NCBI GenBank assembly: GCA_918026815.1
Contig: CAKJVC010000160.1
Coordinates: forward strand, 466,268 to 530,267
Direction: 5' to 3'
Source of the DNA: Chalara sp. BL73
Taxonomy: Eukaryota > Ascomycota > Leotiomycetes > Helotiales
DNA: 64,000 bases
Part shown: positions 11,255 to 23,123 of the stretch, in pieces
How positions within the stretch are numbered: the stretch's first letter is position 1
How the letters are laid out: each line of letters opens with the position of its first letter
The notes under the pieces: model-generated
Databases searched by the model: none
What the model saw: only the letters and a program-made list of their open reading frames with translations
What the model was told of the DNA's origin: nothing
Translations under genes and position numbers: made by a program

Positions 11255-12600
11255 TCAGCCGCCTGAATCACCGATCATAATAGGAGTTTGTTTTGTATCC
11301 TGTTGATCTTGATGATTTTCTGCATTGCTCTCCAATTCGTTAACGCTATACCGCCTATCCCCGCTGGAACTATGTATAGGTGGAACATAAGCATAAGTGA
11401 GATACTTTACCCGTAGATACAATATTCCATTTATAATACGACCAAAGATACTGCTCTTAGAGGCAAGTTCAATATCAACTCCGGAAATTTCTACTACAGG
11501 AAAAGCATCTAGGGTCAATTCAGGGACGTGAGATAATATGTAGCATGAAACAGGTCCCCGAATAGACGGCCAAGACCAGGTCGGTGGCGTATATTCAGTG
11601 AACCTTGAGCATTGACCATTGAAATCATGCGATGACCAGAGAAGCTGCATCAGGAATCTGTCGTTACCCCATTACCGAACATAATACAGTGTCTGAATGG
11701 ATTTGCTGAAGACAGCAGCTAAACCAGCACTGAAAATTGGTTTGTCACTGAAAAAGATCAGAGAACAACCCGAATAGATGTCCGCGATGTCCCCCCACAA
11801 GAATGGCTCATTCTTTGGGGCACTCCCTGGGTTGAATGCACGGAGACACCGGCATTCTGGTGCTTGACTATATATAAACAATGCGCGGGCCATGCGAGAA
11901 TGTCTGGTGAATATATTTTTTAGTGGCCGTGGATGAGATTCCGAGCAGCGTCACTTCCGGCACTCCCAGTTGCTTTCGCCCGAAATGGAGCGTTCTAGCT
12001 GATAGCAGCCTTTTTTGGACCACCCACCGTCTTCTGCATAGCGGAGCGGATTCAACTTCCCTGTACCACTCGCTGGCGTCAGTCACATCGAGGACATCAT
12101 TCGTTTTTCTTGATCTTGAAGGAAAACACCTTGTGCTCCCTTATGTGCAGCTATGACTGCGATATTGCGGGCACCTGCGAAGACTCAGACTCCCAGCCTC
12201 TGATACTGTCTTGGATTATGCAAAGGCTACAATCCAAATATCTCTGTCAAAGTTGCCTTGTTGTAATTAAAGCATTTTAGAATGATATAGGAAGGAGTTC
12301 AAATTCGACTCCCTTTCTCAAAGTTACGGTGTTGTTACTTTTTAATTGAGAAGAAACCTGCCCACCTCAACAACGGCTGAGTATGAGATATTCTGACCCT
12401 GGAACTACTTCGGAAGACAGCGCAAGACGTGATGAAATTTCACTCCCGGGTCCTATATCTACCAAGCGGCTAGGAATAAATTGTGGTGGAGAGGTTTCCG
12501 GATGGATGATGGCGCATTCAATGAGTGTAGTGACGCAAAAATGGGGCCAGTCCTTCGCTCTGTCCCATCCGGACAGTGACCCATACAAGTTCTGCACGTT
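11255..12600 (-). pseudogene. Degraded HET-domain gene
   Basis: Read from 12600 down, HET landmarks appear in the right order but in changing frames. They are PSRLVDIGPG and YLILSRC (near 12400), RYLDCSLCIIQD with GWESES (12240-12181), RNIAVIAAHKGAQG (12170-12130), RRRWVVQKRLLSARTLHFG (12040-11970), FLWGDIADIYSGCSL (11800) and PPTWSWPSIRGPV (11590). Three in-frame stops lie between 12375 and 12240. One replaces the Trp of the C-W-G motif (TGG to TGA), another the Gln of FQDA. Frames shift near 12175 and 12080. In the functional family these segments form one contiguous domain, so this copy is dead. TGG to TGA and CAA to TAA are the changes expected from C-to-T (RIP-type) mutation. Confidence 0.8.
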
Positions 12601-13516
12601 GTCATCTGATTCACGTTGAGAAGGGATATTATCCGTTAAGAAATAAAGTACACATTAGATGCGCCTACTCACGCCACAAACCGAATAAAAACTTATCGCA
12701 GGTAACTTCAAGCAAGGAGTCGAGACTTAGGGGAATTCCTCGCAACCATCGTATCACATTAAGAACAAGAAATCTTTCCTGAACTGTCTCTTTCGATAAC
12801 GAATACCGTAATCCTAATCGGTGCTGAGTAACAATTGAGGCCGCCCTCTTTTCATCCCCTTGCCCTATTCTCCGGATGAACGGGCGATTTAAAGGTGAGG
12901 CTGCCTAAAACCAATACGACTTCTCCCATGTCTATAACCTTCCACCCTCGTCCCTGTTCTCCACAATCCCGCATCGTACGTCTAGAACGGCTTATCATAG
13001 AGAGTGACATAAGCATCTAAGCTCTGTGACCAATGCGCAAATGGAAATCACTCAAACGCAGTGAACACGAGGTTATAATGGAGAGAGCTTCGATGCGGGT
13101 TACTGAGTCTAATCTTAATAATGCAGTATAATGAAGTATGCTATAGAGTTATGAGTCTTTATACCAATGTTCCAGCCTAAACAGCAGAGTTCTCAAAGAT
13201 ATCGCTCAAAATTGAAACATGAAAACAAAGAATATAAGTCTCTCCGCCCCTCATCACAATAAATGCTATTTCAGACCCAAACTATGAACCAATACGTCAT
13301 CGTTGTGGACTCCCAGCTAACCCGCGCAAATCTTCTGTCAAATCTCGTAACGGTCGTTGCAGAATCCTCAACGAGCGTAAACCATGGATGACGGCTCAGT
13401 AAATGGTCCAATATCTTCGTTTCCGTCGCTTACGAGTTGGCTTAGATGACTATAGCCTTCTTTATGATGCTCCACTAGCAGTGGGATTCCGGGCGCCGAT
13501 CTCAGGTAACCGGAGC
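12601..13516. other. Intergenic
   Basis: No supported gene. The 5' remains of the HET pseudogene may extend into 12600-12960. The rest is the 3' flank of the Gln/Pro-rich gene. Confidence 0.4.
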
Positions 13517-15258
13517 TTAGGAGTCATGGCCAGAATTAGATGAATGCATCCTCTCAATATAGCTTCTCCTCATATGCCCTTTTGTGGTTATTTTCACGTC
13601 CACGTAGCCATCATCAGCTTCCTCGTAATCTGTCCTACATTCGGCGTCCGTCAACCTCAAGGTGCTAAATGGAGAATGCATTGATTGAATGATTGTGGAA
13701 TCCAGCGTACTTATATAGCCAGAATCGCGGAGGCTGGAATGAACCGAGACATTCGAGGAGTTGACTAGGCGGTGACCCACTGGAACTCGGCCTGTTGCAG
13801 TCTGTTCGATGTAAGAGGCAGGAGTACCTGGTGCAACAAGATGTGGTATTTTGAGGTACTCTTGGCGGATGGCCATGGAATCGTGACTTCTAGTTCCAAC
13901 TCCTTTGATTCGTTTAGGGGGGTGACCCGTAGGCCAATTTTCTAGGTCGACTGTAACCATGTTCCCCTCCTTCACACAAACATGGCCCCAATGCCGTACG
14001 TTAGGTCTAACGTCAGATCCCTTGTGCATAAATTCGAACTTTGTTGGTGGATCTATTGGTAGAGGACATTGTGGGGGTGGGATGGGGCAGGATAATATCG
14101 AGAAGCTGCAGCAATTCCTCCTAGAAGCTTGCGTAGGTCCATGTTGTCCTGCAAGCGTACTGCTCGGATGTTCGTGACTAGGCGAGACGTGGATCTGATC
14201 ATTTCCTGGGCTGGTTGCAAAGAGCTCGGCAGCTTGCGATGTGCTCTGATATGGGGGCTGAGAAAAATGACAACACTGCCCATCGTATGCCAGAGAAGAT
14301 TGCTTTTGTGGCGCATTGCGTTGCGGAATGAACCGCTGACCGTCCAAAGGCAAGATTTGGTCTCGGCCAAAGTGATCCACACTCACAGAATAATTCTGAT
14401 AGAGCGAATCAGAACCAAGGAACTGCTCGAAAGCTATTATATTTTCGTCGCTTGTTAAATTCCTTTGGCTTATGTCGCGGCCTAATAGTTCATTTGGTTC
14501 CTGCAGAACGGCATGTCCTACTGGGTATCCTCCCTCATTCACTTGGCTCCCTGCTCGCGGGGGGTGGCCGTCTTGCTGGGGCTGGTGGTGGGCTTTCTGG
14601 TGGGGTGGTCCGGTAGCTCCAATTAATAACTGAGATGCGCTGTCATCTAGTTTATCCCTGGGGCCATTTCGCTGAGGGGGCGAACCATATTGTGCAGGGG
14701 ACAATTGCAGATCTGAATCGTTGGGTGAACCCTGGGCAACACCTAGCTGAAATATACTGTAAGGAGCCGGAGAAGTACTCTGGGGGTAGTTATAAATCAT
14801 TGGGTAGTGATTGTTTTGATAAACAGGTTGATAAATACTTGCAGCGTGTGGTGGCAGATCTTCTCCTATGGCCTGATGCTGCCCATGTTGGGGAATCTTC
14901 TGCTGTTGTTTTTGAGGGAAAAATATTGGAGAATTCTTGGTATGGTGACCAGCTGGTTGTTGATGCGATGGGCCGCTCTGGAGTGGTCGATATTCCTTAA
15001 CCTTAGACTTATGTCCCTCAGATGGCCAATCCGGGAATGTCCTCTGGTACCATCCTTTCACTGCATTGTATTTGGTCCTATTCAAAATACGTCAAGCTCT
15101 AACCATTTCCCAAGGCGGTGCTAGCGCGGGTCAACTAACCTGTCCTTGAAGACGTCATGTGCCATCTTCGTACAGATGCTTTGCGGTGTAAACCCATCCT
15201 GTCGCAATTTTAGAACCTCCGGCTTCCATTCCTCCAATAGCTGATCGTATCCCGTCAT
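13517..15258 (-). CDS. Gln/Pro/Ser-rich protein with weakly Clr5-like N-terminus
   Basis: Two exons, 15258-15140 and 15077-13517, across a 62-bp intron (GTTAGT ... GAATAG). The join gives 559 aa with matching phase. The first ~60 residues (EEWKPEVLKLRQDGFTPQSI ... MAHDVF ... YNAVKGWYQRTFPDW) form a short helical unit with spaced tryptophans. It resembles the fungal Clr5 domain (W...I..LY..G.TL..V...M ... W), but the match is loose. The rest is low complexity: Gln-, Pro-, His- and Ser-rich, with few hydrophobic stretches, as in disordered transcriptional regulators. It ends with the basic motif KGHMRRSYIERMH. A nuclear regulatory role is an inference. Alternatively it is a lineage-specific disordered protein. 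The ATG at 15258 was chosen because it puts the N-terminal unit in frame. Confidence 0.7.
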
Positions 15259-17840
15259 GTGAAACCTGATTATGGCAGTCGAGCGGTATGGGTACGAATG
15301 TTAACGACCCCCAGTTGGTTCGTAGAGAAGCGTGAGCTGACCTGCAGCGATGCCACAAAAGCTTGCAACAAGTATGAATACTCTTAGGGAGTCTTTTTGT
15401 TACATGCTGTGTGGTATTCGAATAGTCCTGATTACCCAGGAGAGCCAGGGTGCGCTCGGGGAGATCGGGTTTCTTGTTGTTCGTAGAATACAGCAAGCTG
15501 CAAGGCTGTGGTGTCAATGAATGTGTGGGTACGAGGTAGCTACAAAGGAGTGACAATTCAATACTGGTGCGATTGGGCAATGAAGGACGAGAAACAATGA
15601 GAATGCTATTACCTAGGAAGGGAAGAAGAGAGAGAGAGAGAGAAAGGAGGTCAAGTTGCCAGCAGGATGTGAAAAGGTGCCTATAAATCTGGCTGTTAGG
15701 GCCATGACCGTGTCGAAACAACAACCCACAATCCACCACTTTAACTTCAGTCACTTCAGTTCCAACTAAAGCAGGTAGTAACAGTGGCGGACTACAGTGC
15801 AGCCCGTGTCATGCGGCTGCCGCTGAAAGGCGCTGGGCCACCCACATCTGAAATTTTGGAACTGGCATTCCACTCAGAAGAACGATTATCAAGGCGACAG
15901 CCAGGTCATTTATTCTTGGGAGTCGTTTCCTTAAGGTGTAGGTAGTTGAAGGGAGGTAGTTTAATAAAAACACAAATTAGGGAAACTTCCAGATTCAGCT
16001 TCGCTCGTGTAATTTCTTAATCAACACGGATTCTTCAGGCTTCCAGACCGCCTGTCTCACCACCGAGCGGCGGTGAGGTGGCAATTGTGTGGCGAGATGA
16101 CGGAAGTTTTATTTGTAATGAACATGCTTTCAAAATCTGACCTGTTTGCGCGTATGGAGAAAGAAAAATGATAATACCACAATTTATTGAGGCTGAGTCA
16201 AGCAACAGAACTAGTACGGGTACACTATACTTCGATTAATCATGTAGTGAGGCTCAGCTAGACAATAATCTAATTGGATTAGACTTTTGTTTTTGTTTTT
16301 GATATGGCCAGTGCTTATTCCTGACTAGCGAAAGTGAGATTGCACCCATGCTAGTGTTGTTACGTTATTTAACCGCTGCGCCTGCGGGGAATTGTAGGTG
16401 TGACGACTCATCTCATGCATCGATCGCCACAAGGACTCTCTATCACTCATGACAAACTTCACCCCAGCGCTACATTTGTTTGAAACCATCCAGGCCATCC
16501 GCAGCATGGTCGCTTTCCACTGAGCCACAGGACACGCAATTAAAGTTATCGATATCTTAGTAGTGTTTGTTTCTGGTATCTGGACCGGGCACAATGGACG
16601 ACCGCGAAGGTCCAAAAATGCAGACGATAGCAAGTTCAACAAAAGGAAGGAAAAAAAGAGGAAGGAAACTCTTCAGAGCATGACAGTTTAAGAAGGGAGC
16701 AGTCAAAAATTGAATTAGACCAGGACTACTGATAGTGTCCTCTACAGCCGTTTAGAAGTTCACAGTGCAGTGCTTTCAAAATTTATTATTATTCCCTAAA
16801 GAGACTCGCTGGTAAACGTGCCGCGTCCTTCTAGTCCCGGATATATTTCGAGCATCACATCGCATCATCCCGAGTAGCAACTGACAAGTAATTCGCACGA
16901 GAGACGGGAGTGACAAAGCAAAATCAGTTATGTTACTCATTCCGAGGATCAACGAAGATCCTTAAATCAGATGCCTATAATCACCGTGTCTCGAAACTCG
17001 CCTCGACTTTACTGCACCACTTCACTCCAGTCATATATCACTTCATTCCATCCTTGCAAATTCAACGCCGCCGTGGCCACCCGAGGCCAGCATTCTTCAG
17101 TAGTAGCCACGCTTTTTATTCCCCACGGCTATGCTCCCGCCCTCAATATTTACGAATCGCGATGCAAAACTACGCCAGTGCAGTTCCTGTATGTCTGCAT
17201 AACATGCAGTATCTCTTTATAGGAATGATATTCCACGTTTCATATTTCTCCACAGTAGATGTAAGAAATGAACTTAGTATCCTATCAATTCCTTCATGTT
17301 ACGATCCCGGTGACCCGTTTCCTTACTATGGCTTCACTACATAAACCCGATTTCAAAGTGAAGTGGAGTTTTCCACCTATCCATACCATGCCCAGAGTCT
17401 TATAAGGTAAGAACTTAACTTCACTATTCTCGCGGGCCCATTTCATGGGCTATATATGAACACTGGTCTCCAGATGACAGAGCATCTCAACTTTCTTCCA
17501 ATTCTAAACTTCGAATCAATATTCTGTTCCCAAATAAAGTGTTACCTCAATCTCGATTTCTTCTAGGCGGAACATACGAACGCATCTATTTCCTAGCATC
17601 TTTGACCTTAAATCAAGAGATATACCCATAGATCCACGTGAATACGCTCCAGAAAGTAGGTAAGTCATTCCCTTCAGACACCACATGGCTTAACCACTTC
17701 ACAGATCTGCGGGCCGCCATAAAATGAAGATGTCGAGCAAGGAGAATTGCAAGGGAACCATAACGCCACAAAGGTACGTCTAGCCGTGCAGCACTATTCC
17801 AACGCTCAAACTAATACTGAAGCAGATATTCCCACCAACC
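15259..17840. other. Gene-poor stretch
   Basis: Includes the promoter of the Gln/Pro-rich gene. A minus-strand frame at 16642-16325 has a hydrophobic leader but no usable start: the candidate ATG is followed at once by CTC TGA. Plus-strand frames at 16910-17344 show no protein-like pattern. Confidence 0.4.
15624..15644. repeat. (GA)n microsatellite
   Basis: A run of GA dinucleotides about 20 bp long in the 5' flank of the Gln/Pro-rich gene (CT-rich on that gene's strand). Confidence 0.8.
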
Positions 17841-18986
17841 TCAGTATCCTTCTTCCACCGCAGCTACAGTTGGGACTCCAGATTCGCAATCTGCATATAC
17901 GTACTCTTCGTGCGATTCAGGAGAGCGCGTGTCACGAGAGACTTTACTAGCAGGAGTCGGCGCATGGGTGGACGTTAATGCCTCGGGATCAAATTTCGGA
18001 TCTTCTGACAGCGGCGGAACGTAATGCGACACTGGATATTAAATTCCTTGACATTTATAGTAGCCTAGTACTTCGGGTGGTGCTCGTGGGAGGAGTAACG
18101 GTGTTACCTGTAACTGAGTAGTCCGTAGAACATAAGGCGATGAGTGTCAAACCCAGATTGCTGAAGAGCATTGGAATGTCTCCCAGTTGAAGGAGTGTTA
18201 GCTGCGATAGGATGGGCTGTTTTCGAATTTTCCACATCGAGGAAATGAAATTACTACCATAACCTGGTCACTCGGAATGCTGTACAGAACCTAGCGTGCG
18301 GTCGCCATTCTGATCGACTCGTGGTAAGTTCTCATTACTAAGCTTGTAGATTCCGCTTAGCGTGCGTTCAAAGCGGCTGACAGTGGCGGCTGGCCCTTCC
18401 ACTACACGACTCGTTACGCTGTGATGGCTCTTAATATCTAGCCCCATGTTTACCTCTGAGACCGCCGATGCACCAGCTTCAACCACCGCCCGCTCGCCCC
18501 ACTTCAAACACGACGCCCCTCGCCTGTTCCTGACTATTGGCTGTGCTGGGGGTCGGACCTAGAACTCACCCATCAATTTATTTGAATGTCCCAGCTGGAT
18601 TTTGCATCTCTGATGGGTGGGAGCGGTGCTGTGCTTGCATAGGCAGAGCGAGACGAACCAGACCTCTTTTGTTTGGCAACAAATATGACCTCACCATTAC
18701 TGAACGCTGTACAATTGGAAAGATTGTCATTGTCGGCCGTCGACCTATAATCACCATTTAACATGATTGGTTTATCTGCGATGCCGTTGGCGCTTAATAG
18801 GGTACTATGGCTCTGCCAGATGCTCTCTACCCATGGCTCCCATCTCCCTGTCACCTCTACTGGTGTCTATTGTTGCCGTTATTCTTCCTGCTCCATGGCA
18901 CCGTCGGCTTGTCCACGAAGGGCAATGCTGCATCGCTGCCCATCTGATATGCTGACGCTTGTGCTACCTTGCTGACCCTCATGCAT
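17841..18986 (-). pseudogene. Degraded minus-strand coding region, unknown family
   Basis: From ATG 18986 one frame reads protein-like sequence (MHEGQQGSTSVSISDGQ ...) to a TGA at 18573-18575, but with TAA and TAG inside a Gln-rich segment near 18885-18870. Restoring CAA/CAG at those points is the simplest explanation, meaning two C-to-T changes. Further protein-like frames follow at 18507-18268 (ending RVDQNGDRTLGSVQHSE), 18237-18108 and 18042-17841 (VSHYVPPLSEDPKFDPEAL). The last two join through a plausible intron (GTAACA ... TCCAG, phase fits). I do not recognise the family. It could alternatively be a living gene with more introns than I can place. Confidence 0.35.
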
Positions 18987-20153
18987 GGCATGAACCTGTG
19001 ACGACTCAGTGGACGTAATGCCCACCCTGTGCTCAGGCTAAAGCATCAGCAGCTCACGTTCAGGTACTAAAACGGAACCAGGGAAGAAATAGTTGAGTTT
19101 GACTTATCTGGTACTTAAAGATACCAGCCTACTAACCGGCCTTGGGACAAAAAAGAAATTGTGTTTAACTGCCGAATTGGCCCATCTATAAGGTGCGTTG
19201 ATCCAAGGGAACGTGACCTGCAAGACACCTTTGCAAAATTTACAACCCATGGCAGCAGTGACTTTTAATGAATGAGATGTCTCCGAAATTAGCACGTCAA
19301 TATCTGAATGATCAAAATTCTTTGATCTTGCATCTAGGTCATCTAAATAAAATGATTCCCAAACAGTTTTACAACTGTCACAAAACCCCTCTCAGCTTGC
19401 CAACTCACCGTTTTCTCCAAATTCTGATTCCATATGTCCCAATTCAGCCTTGATATGTTTATTTCATGCTCATATGAGTTGCTAACGTGGTAATTACGAG
19501 CTATCTTACTCTGCAATTTCTTTGACAGGTTTGCGCAATCTTTCAGAGCTTCGCGACAGGATTGATTCGTTTCCTCTTGCTCTATTTCAAGCTCTCTATT
19601 CAGTATTCGTATTTCAAGTTTTTAAGTGGAGAGCTTCATCTGCATGGTCACGAAAGTTTGATTCCTGCAGAGAGTCATGCGCGTTTTCGTGTGTCGTCTG
19701 CTGCGACATGGGAACTTGTATAAATCAAATCAACAACTTCAAGTTGAAAGAAAATTTTGTGTTGAGGTGTAACACGAAAACGAGTTGGAGTGGCGGGGTG
19801 TTGAGGCTAATGGAGCAGCTGAAGACAGGTGTGGGACAAAAAAGTTCATTCTTTTGCGTAACTTATGCAGGCAGCCTTATTGTTTTCCTCATGACCACTT
19901 ACGGAGTGGTCGCTGTCAGTATGTACATAGAAGATAAAGTGGTTTATGAGACCAAATATTATATACATGAGGCTTGTACATTTGTATACTTCAATTTGTC
20001 CAATCGACGTCCAAACGGAGCACTTGGCCAAGTCTGGCTAGATCTTTAACCTTCCCTGAATCATAATAGCGGCGTGTTGAATGTTATTAAAGACAAAATC
20101 TTGTAATATAATTAAGCTGAACCGATCTAAGAATCGCAATTACATGGCACGAG
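18987..20153. other. Gene-poor stretch
   Basis: A 175-codon plus-strand frame at 19522-20049 has two hydrophobic runs (LFQALYSVFVFQVF, SLIVFLMTTYGVVAVSMYI), but codon use and composition look random. I do not call it a gene. Confidence 0.4.
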
Positions 20154-21098
20154 CTAACCGTCATGGTCAGTATTCATCCAGATATGCTTTGTACTATCCA
20201 AATTCCTCTTCAGATCGTTAATTTTGTGCTCCCACGACGCACTCCCATCCTTCCCAAGAGGCAATCTCAGAAACTCCTCCATGCCCTCCGCTTGGCCTGT
20301 TTTCATAACCACGTCCCAGATGGCCCGAACCCCCTTCTCCACATCTCCCATCATCTTCACTTCCTTGTTCTTCCCGCTAGCCATATCCTTCACCAATTGC
20401 AAGATCTGCTCCGTCGCCGTCCCTGCATACTCGGCCGGCATCTCTTTCTCGCCCAGAATCAGATTAGCTGCGAAAGGAGTACGGAAGGCGCCGGGTTCGA
20501 CGAGCAGCACGCGGATTCCAAGCGGCTGCACCTCGCCACGGAGAGCTTCAGAGAAACCTTCGATGGCAAATTTGGAGGCCGAGTACAAGGTCCGCGAAGG
20601 CAATGCTCGAATCCCGGCGGCGGAGGAGATATTTATTATCGTCCCTGATTTACGCGCACGCATAGGCGGTAGGATAAGCCTCGTGAGGTGCATGGGGGCG
20701 AATAAATTGACTTCTATTTCCGCGCGGCAATCATGATCACTTCAATTTAAGTCCAATTGTTAGTTTGAGTCTTTCCATGGATTATGATACGGGGCTGAAG
20801 ATCACCTGAACGACTCAAATGCCCCAAGCAAACAGTAACCAGCGTTATTAACGAGAATGTCAATTCTTCCATATATTTTGGTAGCTTCTTCGACTACGGA
20901 CTCGACGTCTGGACCACAGATATCGAGGGCAAGCCATTTCCCACCAAGACCCTCGACTTGGGAGACAAGATCTGCGGACTTGGAGGGATTTCGGGATGTT
21001 GCAACTACCCTGTGGCCATTCTTTAGGGCGAGGAGAGCAAGAGCTGCTCCGAATCCTGAGGAGCATCCTGTTATGAACCAAACGGGCGAAGAAGACAT
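20154..21098 (-). CDS. Short-chain dehydrogenase/reductase (SDR)
   Basis: Two exons, 21098-20806 and 20739-20154. The 66-bp intron has donor GTGATC, branch CTAAC and acceptor TGAAG. The joined frame gives 292 aa. It is a classical SDR: the cofactor loop is TGCSSGFG (residues 9-16), and ATSRNPSK follows, where the Arg favours NADP(H). Next come the NNAG motif (84-87), catalytic Ser in IINISSAAG, and YSASK carrying the Tyr and Lys, then the PGAFRTPF segment. The splice junction restores GAFESFSDHDCRAEIEVNLF, the expected helix before the active site. It acts on an unknown small alcohol or ketone in the cytosol. It is divergently placed, 627 bp from the asparaginase gene, so the two may share a promoter. 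Confidence 0.9.
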
Positions 21099-21725
21099 GA
21101 TTTTTTATATTTTGGAAATCGATCTGAATGCTATTTCTGAATTAACAATAAGTTTAACGATACAATGAAAGATTCACCGACGAACTACTTATGTAATGCC
21201 CCTTCAACGCTGCTATAACTATTGGGCTCATAAAAAGGCGTTAAGCAAGTAATCGACGTGCCAAAATCCGTTAAATCCGGCAGAACCGTAAACAAAATTC
21301 AACATTTGGAGATCTTCATTGTTGAGTGTCCCGACAAGTCTTGTTTTTGCCAAATCCTACCCTCTCTCCGGTCATCTGCCGTTTATATCTGCTTTCAGAC
21401 TAAGACTGATCAGGAAACTCCAGGATGCCCTGGGAAAAGGGGTTATGCCTTGGCAATCTCGCTTAACACACAAAAGGCTTGAAAATTGCCATAATCTTGT
21501 CACGCTCAGGTTACCCTGTATATAAAAGCGCTAACTGTTAACCAGAACTTTAAATCCCACTCTTGGAGCACCAGGTACCCCTCGTTGCGATAAGCCTAGA
21601 GCTCAATGCCGAGGGAGCGATAACGTCAATAAACCCTTGATTCACACAACATCTCGTACGATATCCTTCATTGCATCGTCGTTCTCCCTTTGCTTAGTCC
21701 ATGCCGATATCATTATACCTATACA
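21099..21725. promoter_or_regulatory. Divergent intergenic region, SDR / asparaginase
   Basis: A 627-bp gap between two head-to-head genes. No distinct binding site is claimed. CT-rich stretches precede the plus-strand start. Confidence 0.35.
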
Positions 21726-23123
21726 ATGGAGTACAAAGCTCAATTCAAACCTAGGCCCCCACCTATCACACCACGTCTCGTCATACACGGTGGTGCGGGA
21801 AATATCCTCCCCTCCAACCTCCCTCCAGAGAAATACAAAGCATACCACGACTCCCTCCTCACCATCTTAGCCACCTCCCACCGTTTCCTCACCTCGCCAT
21901 CCTCTTTTCCACTTGGCACCTCGAGCTCAGTATCCGCCCTCGACGCCGTAACCTTCGCCATCTCCCTCCTCGAAAACAACCCACTCTTCAATTCCGGCCG
22001 GGGCGCCGTGTTTACCCGCGATGGCGTTCAAGAGATGGAAGCTTCGGTTATGGTCTCTAAAGGCAAGAAGAAACGTGGCGTTGGTGTTATAGGTCTACAA
22101 CATGTGAAGAATCCTATAAAGCTCGCGCGAGAGATGCTGGTGCGTGGAGAAGAGGATACAGAGTTTGGGAGCGAGAAGGGAGCACAGGGCGCGCAGGGAC
22201 ACAGCCAGTTATGGCGGAGCACGGCGGAAAAGTTGGCAGAACAATGGGGGTTGGAGTTGGTGAAGAAGGATTATTTCTTTACCCAGGCTCGGTGGGATGA
22301 ACATATTAGGGGCTTAGAAAATGAGAAGAATGGAGGGCTTGCTACCTGGGATGCGGAGGAATTTGTGTCACAGGGGACGTGTGGTGCCGTTGCGCTGGAT
22401 AGCGAGGGTGTGTTGGCTGTGGCTACGAGTACGGGTGGTATGACAAATAAACTTACAGGGAGGATTGGAGATACACCTACTCTTGGAGCTGGCTTTTGGG
22501 CCGAGGAGTGGGAAGAGGAGGCGCCACCAAAGGAGGAATTAGATTTGAGGCAACCGGGCCCGAGCTTTATCTTGAGTGGCGTATTAAAAGGATTGATGGC
22601 AGATTGTTTTCCTAGTTTAACGATATATCAACCTATACCACTGGAGGGGAAGACTTTGAGGAGAAACGAAAGAACCTTTCGCTCAACAGCGATGTCAGGC
22701 ACTGGAAATGGCGACTCCTTCTTGCGGACGAACGCTGCACGCACCGCTTCTGCGATTGCCAGATATCGAGGATCAAGATCTGGTCAGAAGACCTCGCTGC
22801 AAACTGCTGTCACTGAAGTAGCTGGTCGCGGCGGAGAGCTTGAGAAAAGTGCTGGTGATCGATTCAGGAAGACTGGTGAAGGTGCAGGCGGGATCATTGG
22901 CATTGAGCTCACGGTAGTCCAGGATGTATATGGCGAGAGGAAGTCGGCGAGGTCACATATTGTGGATGATTTCAACTGCGGGGGGTTATTCAGAGCAGCA
23001 GTAGATAAGAAAGGCAAGGCCGTAATGAGGCTTTGGAAGCCCAACCAGCATCCTGGTCTGGAGAAGTACGAAGGAGAAGGCAAGAAGTATGACTTGGATG
23101 ATTGGATTGATGAGAGCCTGTAG
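21726..23123 (+). CDS. Ntn-hydrolase asparaginase-like protein (isoaspartyl peptidase / threonine aspartase family)
   Basis: Intronless, 465 aa from ATG 21726. An in-frame ATG at 21690 would add 12 residues, but MEYKAQF directly precedes the conserved start. The N-terminus PRLVIHGGAGNI is the family signature, followed by ALDAVTFAISLLENNPLFNSGRGAVF and EMEASVMV. The autocatalytic cleavage site is QGTCGAVALD, with Thr218 the predicted nucleophile. STGGMTNKLTGRIGDTPTLGAG supplies the substrate-binding Arg and Asp. The family cleaves itself before the Thr into alpha and beta chains and hydrolyses asparagine or isoaspartyl bonds. A charged insert (about residues 255-275) and a long C-terminal extension make it larger than bacterial enzymes (about 320 aa), as in fungal taspase-like members. 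Confidence 0.9.
   Translation: MEYKAQFKPRPPPITPRLVIHGGAGNILPSNLPPEKYKAYHDSLLTILATSHRFLTSPSSFPLGTSSSVSALDAVTFAISLLENNPLFNSGRGAVFTRDGVQEMEASVMVSKGKKKRGVGVIGLQHVKNPIKLAREMLVRGEEDTEFGSEKGAQGAQGHSQLWRSTAEKLAEQWGLELVKKDYFFTQARWDEHIRGLENEKNGGLATWDAEEFVSQGTCGAVALDSEGVLAVATSTGGMTNKLTGRIGDTPTLGAGFWAEEWEEEAPPKEELDLRQPGPSFILSGVLKGLMADCFPSLTIYQPIPLEGKTLRRNERTFRSTAMSGTGNGDSFLRTNAARTASAIARYRGSRSGQKTSLQTAVTEVAGRGGELEKSAGDRFRKTGEGAGGIIGIELTVVQDVYGERKSARSHIVDDFNCGGLFRAAVDKKGKAVMRLWKPNQHPGLEKYEGEGKKYDLDDWIDESL

Noticed and set aside
12290..12330. GTTCAAATTCGACTCC, resembling a tRNA T-arm
   Set aside because: No matching acceptor or anticodon stems; it lies inside the HET pseudogene on its antisense strand.
15155..15754. 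199-codon minus-strand frame upstream of the Gln/Pro-rich gene
   Set aside because: Its end overlaps exon 1 of that gene in a different frame, and the other frame carries the protein-like sequence and correct splice phase.
16325..16642. Minus-strand frame with a hydrophobic leader, possible small secreted protein
   Set aside because: No usable start: the only nearby ATG in frame is followed by CTC TGA, and there are no convincing splice signals.
19522..20049. 175-codon plus-strand frame with two hydrophobic segments
   Set aside because: No recognisable motif and random-looking composition; it overlaps AT-rich DNA, so I treat it as chance.
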